Shown piece by piece: positions 1-5,537 of a stretch of 5,537 bases of DNA. Numbering within the stretch: the stretch's first letter is position 1; each line of letters begins with the position of its first letter. The notes under the pieces were generated by a model that was not told the DNA's origin, ran no database searches, and was given only the letters and a program-made list of their open reading frames with translations. Source of the DNA: an uncultured Eubacterium sp. (GTDB lineage Bacteria; Bacillota; Clostridia; Lachnospirales; Lachnospiraceae); contig CAJOPM010000200.1 in assembly GCA_905236225.1 (NCBI GenBank), positions 1 to 5,537 on the forward strand. Direction: 5' to 3'. Position numbers and translations under genes: made by a program.

Positions 1-252
1 CAAGCTCAAAAAGAATGCATCCCAGAAGGCAAAAATGCCTAATAGGGATGCATAGCAAAGATACAAGCTCAAAAAGAATGCATCCCAAAAGGCAAAAATG
101 CCTAGTAGGGATGCATAGCAAAGATACAAGTTCAAAAAGAATGCATCCCAAAAGTCAAAAATGTCGTTTAGGGATGCATAGAGAAGAGACAAGTTCAAAA
201 AGAATGCATCCCAAAAGCCAATTATGTCCGATAGGGATGCATAAGCAAGGCC
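1..252. repeat. Four tandem 63-bp palindromic repeat units
   Basis: Four copies with an exact 63-bp period begin at 1, 64, 127 and 190. Each starts CAAGCTCAAAAAGA or CAAGTTCAAAAAGA and holds the inverted arms ATGCATCCC and GGGATGCAT, at 15-23/45-53, 78-86/108-116, 141-149/171-179 and 204-212/234-242. In units 1 and 2 a second, inner stem AGGCA/TGCCT closes an AAAA loop; in units 3 and 4 this inner stem is disrupted while the outer arms stay perfect. Units 1 and 2 differ at only two positions; units 3 and 4 diverge in the centre and at the right end. The first unit begins at the window edge, so more copies may lie to the left. Read leftward, each hairpin is followed by TCTTTTTGAG, which looks terminator-like. 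Function is unknown. Confidence 0.93.
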
Positions 253-257
253 GCTAA
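3..257 (+). CDS. Possible repeat-encoded peptide, 5' end outside window
   Basis: One plus-strand frame stays open through the whole 63-bp array, because 63 is 21 codons, and ends at TAA 255-257. It is open to the left edge, and the first visible ATG (15) has no ribosome binding site, so any true start lies outside. Each 21-residue unit has the pattern M-H-P-(K/R)-x-Q-(K/L)-C-x-x-G-M-H, followed in the first three units by a hydrophilic stretch ending T-S-S-K-R. Met, His and Cys positions are kept in all four units and some differences are synonymous (TGC/TGT, AGC/AGT). Against coding: the Met-His pairs are simply the reading of the palindromic ATGCAT arms, and a minus-strand frame is open over the same span. 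I do not recognise the protein. It may be only a by-product of the DNA repeat. Confidence 0.25.
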   Translation, partial: SSKRMHPRRQKCLIGMHSKDTSSKRMHPKRQKCLVGMHSKDTSSKRMHPKSQKCRLGMHREETSSKRMHPKSQLCPIGMHKQGR

Positions 258-264
258 AGCGGCC
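249..264. other. Small GC-rich hairpin after the repeat array
   Basis: GGCCGCT (249-255) and AGCGGCC (258-264) form a perfect 7-bp inverted repeat around AA. It overlaps the right end of the last repeat unit and the TAA that closes the plus-strand repeat frame. No T-run follows on either strand, so it is not a standard intrinsic terminator. Its role is unknown. Confidence 0.6.
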
Positions 265-274
265 GCAAATCCGG

Positions 275-312
275 CGCCCAAACAAGTCTCGCTTGCGAGA
301 CTTGTTTGGGCG
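275..312. other. Perfect 18-bp inverted repeat (long hairpin)
   Basis: Positions 275-292 and 295-312 are exact reverse complements around TT at 293-294. The stem contains CGCCCAAACAAGTCTCGC, and an RNA copy on either strand would fold into a very stable stem. There is no T-run on either side, so it does not fit the intrinsic terminator pattern. It lies between the repeat array and the copA terminator hairpin. It could be a transcript-stabilising or attenuating structure, or the remnant of a small palindromic mobile element. The sequence alone does not decide. Confidence 0.8.
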
Positions 313-345
313 GTATGCACATCTCAAAGAAAAAGAATGCAGCCG
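302..345. repeat. Decayed partial copy of the 63-bp repeat
   Basis: Two stretches match the array in the same order. TGTTTGGGCGGTATGCAC (303-320) resembles the unit's Cys-x-x-Gly-Met-His segment. AAAAAGAATGCAGCC (330-344) resembles AAAAAGAATGCATCC at the unit boundary. The spacing between the two ATGCA cores is 22 bp (315 to 337), against 33 bp in the array, so bases have been lost. This looks like an eroded copy, part of which now forms one arm of the copA terminator hairpin. Confidence 0.4.
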
Positions 346-365
346 CATAAATACGAAGCGACTGC
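324..365 (-). terminator. Likely intrinsic terminator of copA
   Basis: On the minus strand, about 30 bases after the copA stop, GCAGTCGC (365-358) pairs with GCGGCTGC (346-339) as an 8-bp stem with one G-U pair and an 11-nt loop. The U-rich tract ATTCTTTTTCTTTGA follows (338-324). Stem plus U-tract fits an intrinsic terminator, though the tract is interrupted and the loop is large. The tail is nearly the same as the tail after each leftward-read repeat hairpin. On the plus strand the stem is followed only by TTTTA, so activity in that direction would be weak. Confidence 0.6.
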
Positions 366-394
366 TTTTACTAATTACAAAAATACCCTGTGCC

Positions 395-589
395 CTATAC
401 CACTTCGTACCCTGCGCCGGTTACGGCCTCTTTTAATGCATCGGCTGATACATCGCCGCTAACGGTTGCGATTCCCTTTTCGTGGCTTACTTCAGTTACG
501 GTTACGCCGTCGATAGCTTCGAGGGCTTTTTTAACATTCATTTCACAGTGTGGGCACATCATGCCTTTGATATTAAGTGTTTGAGTCAT
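395..589 (-). CDS. Possible internal-start CopZ-like copper chaperone (in frame in copA)
   Basis: The last 64 codons of copA start with an ATG (589-587) preceded by AAGGAG and an 8-base spacer, a stronger ribosome binding site than the one at the copA start itself. The product would be a complete single HMA domain: short beta strand, GMMCPHC loop (Cys12 and Cys15 of the short form), helix, then the usual strand-helix-strand ending in Gly-Tyr-Glu-Val-Val. This is the size and fold of the free chaperone CopZ, which hands Cu(I) to CopA. Many Clostridia carry this HMA domain either fused to CopA or as a separate gene. The intact site suggests that one message makes both the fused pump and free chaperone, or that two adjacent genes fused by loss of a stop. 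Translation from this start is inferred, not shown. Confidence 0.45.
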   Translation of the reverse strand: MTQTLNIKGMMCPHCEMNVKKALEAIDGVTVTEVSHEKGIATVSGDVSADALKEAVTGAGYEVV

Positions 590-2920
590 TTTGTTATCTC
601 CTTTTATATGTGATAGTTTATCTGCGTCTATATTAATATCGCAGCTGTGACTGAATTTGTCTGGGCTGTGTATGTTAAACAGGTTAAGTCTTAGAGCATT
701 CATTACAACACAAAAGCTTGAAAGGCTCATGGCGGCGGCGGCAAAGCCCGGGCTTAAGGTGATGCCGAAAAGAGGATAATACAAACCTGCTGCAAGAGGT
801 ATGCCTATTATATTATAAATAAAAGCCCAAAATAGATTCTGATAAATATTTCTAAGCGTCGCCTTGGAAAGCTTTATGGCAGCGGCAACGTCCATAAGGG
901 AAGTGCCGGGTATTATTACCTCGGCGCTTTCAATTGCAATCTTGGTTCCTGTTCCGATGGCTATGCCTACGGATGCGCTTGTAAGAGCCGGGGCATCATT
1001 TATACCATCGCCCACCATAATGACATCGCCGTAGTTAGACAGCTGCCTTATCAGGGCTTCCTTTTCGCCGGGAAGTACATTAGAGATTGCAAGATCAATA
1101 TTGGCACATGATGCAATATAGTCGGCGCAGCGCTGATTATCTCCTGTTAGCATAAGGGTATAAATCCCCATTTTCTTAAGGGCTGCGATGGCATCATAAG
1201 CGTCGTCTTTTATAATATCGGCAAGAGCGATAAGGCCGCAAAGCTCGTTATCTTTAAGAATACATACAATGGTTTTGCCTTCGCCTTTTAATGAATTGAT
1301 TTTTGAAATATCAATATAGTCGTTAAGTGTTTTATTGCCTGATAGAAGCTCGTTGGCGTAGTCTTCTTTTACCGCATAATAGGTGTGATCAGATATGACG
1401 GCGCTTACGCCAAGACCGCTCATTGTCTTATAGTCAGTCGTCTCAAGAGCTTCTAATTGCATATCAGTAGCATAATTTACGATGGATAATGCAAGAGGAT
1501 GAAGACTCTTAATCTCAAGGCTAAGAGCAATCTTTAGCAAATCCTTAGTGCTGTAGCTCTCTAATGGTATTACGTCTGTGACATAAGGAGTGCCTTTGGT
1601 GATGGTGCCGGTCTTGTCAAATGCGACTATCTTGCACCTGGCAGCCTGCTCAAGTGATGATGCGCTTTTAAACAAAATACTGTTGCGGGCGCCAAGGCCG
1701 TTTCCTACCATGATGGCAACGGGAGTAGCCAGGCCCAGAGCACACGGACAGCTTATTACCAATACGCTTATAGCACTCTTTAGAGCCATAAATAAAGGAG
1801 CACCGCTAAGAAGCCAAATGATGGCGGTTGCAAGGGCAATAAGCAAAACAATCGGCACGAAGATTGCCGATATTTTGTCGGCAACTCTTGCAATAGGAGC
1901 TTTGGCAGCGCTTGCATCCTTAACAAGCTGAATTATTTTGGCAAGAGTGGTATCAGAGCCGACCCTGCTTGCGCGGCATTTGATAAAGCCCGATACGTTA
2001 ATGGTGCCTTGCGATACTTCATCTCCCGTAGATTTATCGTTGGGGATGCTCTCACCTGTAAGAGCGGATTCATCTATAGAAGTTATGCCCGATATAATTA
2101 CTCCGTCGACAGGGATTTTGTCGCCGCCTCTTACAATAAAAATATCTCCTGACACAACCTCGCTTGCATTAATAACTAATTCCTTATCATCTCGAAGGAC
2201 GGTGGCTTTATCGGGCGTAAGGCTGATTAAAGATTTAATCGCATCTGTTGTGCGTCCCTTAGAGTAAGACTCCAGGGTTTTACCTATTGTAATAAGAGTT
2301 AGGATCATGGCGGCTGACTCGAAATAAAGCTGGTTCATAAGCTCACTGGCTTCGGACGTCATTTGCAAGAATTGATAATAGGTCATCATATATAAAATGA
2401 CAATACTGTAGCCAAATGATACGCCGCTTCCTAAAGCTATAAGAGTATCCATATTTGGAGATTTGTTAATAAGCCCTCTGATTCCGCTTATAAAGAATTT
2501 TTTGTTAATAACAATAATAATGATGCAAAGCAGCATTTGACTGATAGCCATCCCTACGTGATTTCCTTCTAAAAATGAGGGGAGAGGCCATGAAAACATC
2601 ATATGCCCCATTGAAAGGTAGAGAAGAGGGAGTAAGAATATAACAGATAAAATCAGTCGCCTTAGCATAAGAGGAGTCTGTTTGTCTGTAAGCTCAGCAT
2701 CTGTTTCATTTGCTTTTGCATTATTTGATTGAATGGATGCGCCGTATCCGGCCTTTTGCACGGCCGAAATAATCTTAGAGGCATCTCCGCCCTCGACGGT
2801 CATAGAATTGGTAAGAAGGTTTACATTTACCTCACTTACGCCGTCTACGGATGAGACAGCCTTTTCTACGTGCCCTACGCAAGCGGCACAGCTCATGCCG
2901 CTGACATTAAATTTTTCCAT
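395..2920 (-). CDS. copA: Copper-exporting P1B-type ATPase (CopA)
   Basis: This 841-residue membrane pump uses ATP to export Cu(I) from the cytoplasm. An N-terminal HMA metal-binding domain (about 1-66) has GMSCAAC at 8-14. Eight membrane segments are predicted near 87-104, 123-140, 160-178, 199-215, 351-371, 380-402, 693-712 and 716-740. All core motifs are present: TGES 288-291 (actuator), CPC 391-393 (transmembrane Cu site), DKTGT with phosphorylated Asp435, His474-Pro475 (P1B nucleotide site), TGD 592-594 and GDGINDAP 637-644. The Tyr702-Asn703 pair and Met731-Ser-x-Ser of the last two helices fit the Cu(I) subclass. A His- and Cys-containing linker (about 749-777) leads to a second HMA domain (778-841) with GMMCPHC at 786-792. 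The ATG at 2920 follows GGTGA at 6 bp. A good promoter lies upstream and a terminator hairpin downstream. Copper specificity is inferred from these motifs; no regulator lies in the window. Confidence 0.96.
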   Translation of the reverse strand: MEKFNVSGMSCAACVGHVEKAVSSVDGVSEVNVNLLTNSMTVEGGDASKIISAVQKAGYGASIQSNNAKANETDAELTDKQTPLMLRRLILSVIFLLPLLYLSMGHMMFSWPLPSFLEGNHVGMAISQMLLCIIIIVINKKFFISGIRGLINKSPNMDTLIALGSGVSFGYSIVILYMMTYYQFLQMTSEASELMNQLYFESAAMILTLITIGKTLESYSKGRTTDAIKSLISLTPDKATVLRDDKELVINASEVVSGDIFIVRGGDKIPVDGVIISGITSIDESALTGESIPNDKSTGDEVSQGTINVSGFIKCRASRVGSDTTLAKIIQLVKDASAAKAPIARVADKISAIFVPIVLLIALATAIIWLLSGAPLFMALKSAISVLVISCPCALGLATPVAIMVGNGLGARNSILFKSASSLEQAARCKIVAFDKTGTITKGTPYVTDVIPLESYSTKDLLKIALSLEIKSLHPLALSIVNYATDMQLEALETTDYKTMSGLGVSAVISDHTYYAVKEDYANELLSGNKTLNDYIDISKINSLKGEGKTIVCILKDNELCGLIALADIIKDDAYDAIAALKKMGIYTLMLTGDNQRCADYIASCANIDLAISNVLPGEKEALIRQLSNYGDVIMVGDGINDAPALTSASVGIAIGTGTKIAIESAEVIIPGTSLMDVAAAIKLSKATLRNIYQNLFWAFIYNIIGIPLAAGLYYPLFGITLSPGFAAAAMSLSSFCVVMNALRLNLFNIHSPDKFSHSCDINIDADKLSHIKGDNKMTQTLNIKGMMCPHCEMNVKKALEAIDGVTVTEVSHEKGIATVSGDVSADALKEAVTGAGYEVV
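598..603 (-). promoter_or_regulatory. Strong internal ribosome binding site within copA
   Basis: On the minus strand AAGGAG (603-598) is followed by ATAACAAA and then ATG at 589. It lies in the codons of the linker between the pump core and the C-terminal HMA domain. It is the sequence reason for proposing a separate chaperone start. Confidence 0.6.
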
Positions 2921-2966
2921 ATTTATTCACCAAAACTTTAACATCATATTAACTAAAAGGTAATTA

Positions 2967-2996
2967 ATTATATATCAATTTGCCGATATATGTAAA
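2967..2996 (-). promoter_or_regulatory. Promoter of copA
   Basis: On the minus strand a -35 box TTTACA (2996-2991) and a perfect -10 box TATAAT (2972-2967) are separated by 18 bp. Transcription would begin near 2960, giving a leader of about 40 bases before the copA ATG. A 7-bp dyad occupies the spacer. Box match and position are good; the start point is not proven. Confidence 0.65.
2970..2991. promoter_or_regulatory. Dyad in the copA promoter, possible operator
   Basis: ATATATC (2970-2976) and GATATAT (2985-2991) are perfect inverted arms around 8 bp, centred at 2980.5. They lie almost exactly between the copA -10 and -35 boxes and also cover the proposed -35 of the divergent gene. A dyad in the spacer is where MerR-type activators bind, but their promoters usually have 19-20 bp spacers, and the arms here are AT-rich enough to arise by chance. 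It does not match the CopY box TACAnnTGTA. Confidence 0.35.
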
Positions 2997-3009
2997 TATG
3001 GGGTAAAAT
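2980..3009 (+). promoter_or_regulatory. Possible promoter of the surface-protein gene
   Basis: TTGCCG (2980-2985) and TAAAAT (3004-3009) with an 18-bp spacer make a reasonable sigma-A-type promoter, placing the start near 3016 with a leader of about 24 bases. It overlaps the copA promoter on the opposite strand, so polymerases at the two promoters would compete. The -35 match is only moderate. Confidence 0.42.
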
Positions 3010-3027
3010 AAACCTTAGATTGTTTAT

Positions 3028-3033
3028 GGGGTG
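3028..3033 (+). promoter_or_regulatory. Ribosome binding site of the surface-protein gene
   Basis: GGGGTG lies 6 bases before the ATG at 3040. It is a slightly imperfect match to GGAGGTG but well spaced, and together with the signal peptide directly after the ATG it fixes the start of this gene. Confidence 0.55.
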
Positions 3034-3039
3034 CTTATT

Positions 3040-5537
3040 ATGAAAAGATTATTATCACTAATTACGATTATATCGCTTGTTTTATCAAATGCAGCTTTAG
3101 TGCAGGCAGCGCCTGCAGATAACATAAAGAAAGCTAAAAAGACAATTACCAAGATTAGCAGGGTTACGCCTAAGAAAAAGAAAGTCTCTATGACAAAGGG
3201 CAGCAGCAGGACATTTAAGGTAAAACTTTCGCCGGGCAAATTATCAGGCTCTGCTAAGAAAAGTATTGTAGTTAAATCTACCGATAAGAGTGTTGCGAGT
3301 ATCAGCGCCAAAAAGATAAAGACAAAAAAGAATATAACTTACGTAACTTTCAAGGTTAAGGCGAAGAAGGTCGGAAGCACAACTATCTATGTAAAAAGCA
3401 AAAAGAAATCCGCCAAATGGGCGCTTACGGTTAAAAAGAAGACATCATCTCCCGGCAGCAGCATTACGCTTTCGCATAATGCCCAGTCTATGCTTAATGA
3501 TGATGAAAACGAATATATTTATAATAATCAGCTGCATGTTACGCTGAGTGGGTGGAAGACATCGGGGACAATTTCCGTAGGCACGCTTGATAATCCGACG
3601 GCGGTAATATTAACATCTGATAACAGCAATATAAATGTTGAAAATGGAGTTGCAACCTATACTAAATCATTAGCTAAAGCGGCGACTGTCACCAAGGATA
3701 TTTATCTCTCTTATCAGAGCGGCACCCTTGTGGCAGATACTGAGTATTATGCTTTCTTTACGCCAAATGATACAAAAACTTATTCATCTAAGAAGAGCAG
3801 TGCATACACAACCGACTCATCTGTTTCAACGACGATTATAGCAGAGCCGATGAGCGATACAAGCGTTTCGGCGGGCGCAGCTTTAAGCCTGGGAAGCTAT
3901 GAAGTATTCGATCAGTATGAATCATCTATGGATGCGACAGCAACTCAGGCTACGATTACGGCTGTAAGATTTGAAGGAGCATCGGTTCATGTTTCAAACA
4001 CCACGGTCGTAGAAAATGCGGATGCCTCATCCGGAGCAGTTAGCGTAACCTGTAAAAAGGCTTATACGTTCCAAAGCGGAGATTATATATCTTACAGAGT
4101 GCTTGAAGGGCGGACATATTTTACCGTTACGCAGCAATATACAAACGGTGCGTGGAAAATAAGCTATGCCGATATAGTGGCATCGCCTGCGCAGATTATA
4201 TTTGCCACATCTCTTAGCGGTCTGACCTCGGGAACGGCGGATAAGGGAACTTTATCAGGCAAGAATACAAACCTTTTGGATATTACTTCGATATCAGTAT
4301 CAGAAGGAATAGTTACAATTGATAACAATGGAACCTTCTATTATATAGCAACAATAGATACATATGGGGCGCTGCTGACTGATGCCATTTATAATATAGG
4401 AACCGGCAAAAGCGGCGCATCGGATATAGCAGCATCTACATCCGAAGGCGTTTATGATGATGAACTTGTAGCGGGTAGGCAGATATTTATATCTTCAGCG
4501 GAGTCTGACACTTCATATACCACGATAAACGGATATGGATTTTACGTAACAACCCAGAGCAGAATATTAACCTCTGTAGGTGAAGCGTCAGGTGGGGTGA
4601 GCATTACAGAGAGCAATTCTTATAAGAGTGTTACGGTCACGGGATATAATGTTTATGACCAGTTTGGTGATTTATATAATGCGGCCGCGACCTTAACAAG
4701 CGGGGCTCTTGCCAGTGATTATCAGGCAAATACGCCCTCGTCAATCGGATATGGTGCGTCGGCAACATTTACCAGCACCGTCTCATCTTCCGGTGCGCTT
4801 AGCATAGTCTTTACGCTTACCGACGGTATAGATTATATGGATTCGCTTACGGCGGTAATAGGCAATGCCCAGTATGGATTTACAGGGAAAAATCTCAAGA
4901 TAACGGCGGGAAGATCGGGGGCGCTTGGCACGACTCACGCTGACTGGTCCTGCGAACTTACAGATACCATCTCGCCCGGATCTGTGGCTATATCGTCTCT
5001 GGCAATATCAACCACCGGCACCTCATATGATGCCGTGGTAAAACTAAGTGCATTTCTTGCAAGCGGCACATTTACGATAGGTACGATAAATAATCCGATT
5101 GCGCTTAGCATAAATTCGGCGACATATACTTCGGGCAGCGCCGCCTCTGCAGTTACTAATACGCTAAATGTCAGCAACTTACATACAATAAGCTGGGAAA
5201 ATGATGCTATCGGTACGTCGCAAAATGTTGATATAAATGTAAATATTGCAAAGAGCGGCTATGCGGCGGGCGAGACATATTATGTTTACTTTACGCCCTC
5301 GTTCCCTTCGGCAAATTTGTATACGAATATAACATCGGCAGGGTACAAGACCGCATCTGAGGCAATAATAAATACTATCAGCACCGAGGCCGCTACGGTG
5401 ACCTTAAACGGTATATTAAATGATGGAATAATCACCCTTGGCACAAAAAATGATGCAGATTGCGTCATGATAACATCAGTAGCGATAAGCAGCTCATCGG
5501 ATGCTAATGCAAATGCAAAAGCGGTATGTGTTACGGC
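3040..5537 (+). CDS. Secreted repetitive Ig-like surface protein, 3' end outside window
   Basis: An uninterrupted frame of 832 codons runs to the right edge without a stop. Residues 1-23 are a clear signal peptide: Lys-Arg, a hydrophobic core, and a likely cut after Val-Gln-Ala23. Residues 28-137 are extremely basic, with 34 Lys and 2 Arg against one acidic residue (Asp82). They read like a bacterial Ig-like (Big_2-type) domain, with Ser-Thr-Asp-Lys-Ser-Val-Ala-Ser-Ile near 80-88 and Lys-Lys-Val-Gly-Ser-Thr-Thr near 109-115. From about 150 on the protein is Ser/Thr/Gly-rich, beta-strand-like and repetitive. SGT-x-x-x-GT-x-x-NP occurs at 175-186 and 675-686, Tyr-Tyr-x-x-Phe-Thr-Pro at 236-242 and 747-753, and a Val-(Phe/Tyr)-Asp-Gln-(Tyr/Phe) motif at 289-293 and 538-542. 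Such Asp-Gln-Tyr motifs are common in S-layer and adhesin Ig-like repeats. No catalytic motif, SLH domain or LPXTG is visible; an anchor may lie beyond the edge. Exact function is unknown. Confidence 0.85.
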   Translation, partial: MKRLLSLITIISLVLSNAALVQAAPADNIKKAKKTITKISRVTPKKKKVSMTKGSSRTFKVKLSPGKLSGSAKKSIVVKSTDKSVASISAKKIKTKKNITYVTFKVKAKKVGSTTIYVKSKKKSAKWALTVKKKTSSPGSSITLSHNAQSMLNDDENEYIYNNQLHVTLSGWKTSGTISVGTLDNPTAVILTSDNSNINVENGVATYTKSLAKAATVTKDIYLSYQSGTLVADTEYYAFFTPNDTKTYSSKKSSAYTTDSSVSTTIIAEPMSDTSVSAGAALSLGSYEVFDQYESSMDATATQATITAVRFEGASVHVSNTTVVENADASSGAVSVTCKKAYTFQSGDYISYRVLEGRTYFTVTQQYTNGAWKISYADIVASPAQIIFATSLSGLTSGTADKGTLSGKNTNLLDITSISVSEGIVTIDNNGTFYYIATIDTYGALLTDAIYNIGTGKSGASDIAASTSEGVYDDELVAGRQIFISSAESDTSYTTINGYGFYVTTQSRILTSVGEASGGVSITESNSYKSVTVTGYNVYDQFGDLYNAAATLTSGALASDYQANTPSSIGYGASATFTSTVSSSGALSIVFTLTDGIDYMDSLTAVIGNAQYGFTGKNLKITAGRSGALGTTHADWSCELTDTISPGSVAISSLAISTTGTSYDAVVKLSAFLASGTFTIGTINNPIALSINSATYTSGSAASAVTNTLNVSNLHTISWENDAIGTSQNVDINVNIAKSGYAAGETYYVYFTPSFPSANLYTNITSAGYKTASEAIINTISTEAATVTLNGILNDGIITLGTKNDADCVMITSVAISSSSDANANAKAVCVT

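Noticed and set aside
1..252. CRISPR array
   Set aside because: The whole 63-bp unit is repeated, without unique spacers of constant size, and there are no cas genes.
1..348. A minus-strand frame open from ATG 348 through the whole repeat array to the left edge, reading a hydrophobic repeat with Phe-Trp-Asp-Ala-Phe-Phe
   Set aside because: It has no ribosome binding site, lies inside and downstream of the copA terminator hairpin, and is open mainly because a 63-bp period repeats any stop-free frame.
390..2963. Plus-strand open frames at 390-584, 1590-1931, 1938-2267 and 2733-2963
   Set aside because: All lie opposite copA, whose frame has every P-type ATPase motif; these are antisense shadows without recognisable domains.
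2921..3039. CopY, CsoR or CueR operator of known consensus
   Set aside because: No TACAnnTGTA, no GC-rich CsoR palindrome and no CueR-type dyad with a 19-bp spacer could be seen.
259..4688. Two GCGGCCGC octamers (259-266 and 4681-4688)
   Set aside because: One falls in a hairpin and the other in an Ala-Ala-Ala codon run; there is no sign of a shared function or of vector sequence.
3024..5468. Minus-strand open frames at 3024-3311, 4935-5177 and 5286-5468
   Set aside because: They lie opposite the long secreted-protein frame, which has a signal peptide, a ribosome binding site and a coherent repeat structure.

Overview
The window looks like chromosomal DNA of a Gram-positive anaerobe of the Clostridia, most likely a Lachnospiraceae-type bacterium. 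The evidence is a copper P-type ATPase with one HMA domain at each end, as is common in that group, and a secreted protein with a very lysine-rich Ig-like N-terminal domain. AT-rich sigma-A-like promoters and purine-rich ribosome binding sites also fit. The taxonomic call is inferred from protein style, not from a marker gene.

Layout. Positions 1-252 hold four tandem 63-bp units, each with a long imperfect palindrome; the array appears to run off the left edge. Positions 249-365 hold two further hairpins, a decayed partial copy of the repeat and a terminator-like hairpin for the leftward gene. Positions 395-2920 (minus strand) encode a complete 841-residue copper-exporting P-type ATPase (CopA). 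Its last 64 codons form a CopZ-like copper-binding domain with its own strong ribosome binding site and ATG. Positions 2921-3039 are a short divergent promoter region. From 3040 to the right edge (plus strand) runs a long open frame for a secreted, repetitive surface protein, cut off by the window end after 832 codons.

How the parts fit. CopA pumps Cu(I) out of the cytoplasm. The internal start could also release a free copper chaperone from the same gene, supplying pump and chaperone from one message. The surface protein is transcribed away from copA through an overlapping promoter region and has no evident link to copper. Leftward transcripts leaving copA meet a terminator-like hairpin, two more hairpins and then four repeat units. 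Each unit, read leftward, is again a hairpin followed by a U-rich stretch.

The most unusual parts are the in-frame chaperone start inside copA and the palindromic repeat array. The array also keeps one plus-strand frame open, encoding a 21-residue repeat with Met-His, Cys and Met-His. No copper regulator, transposase, tRNA, rRNA or CRISPR array was found.
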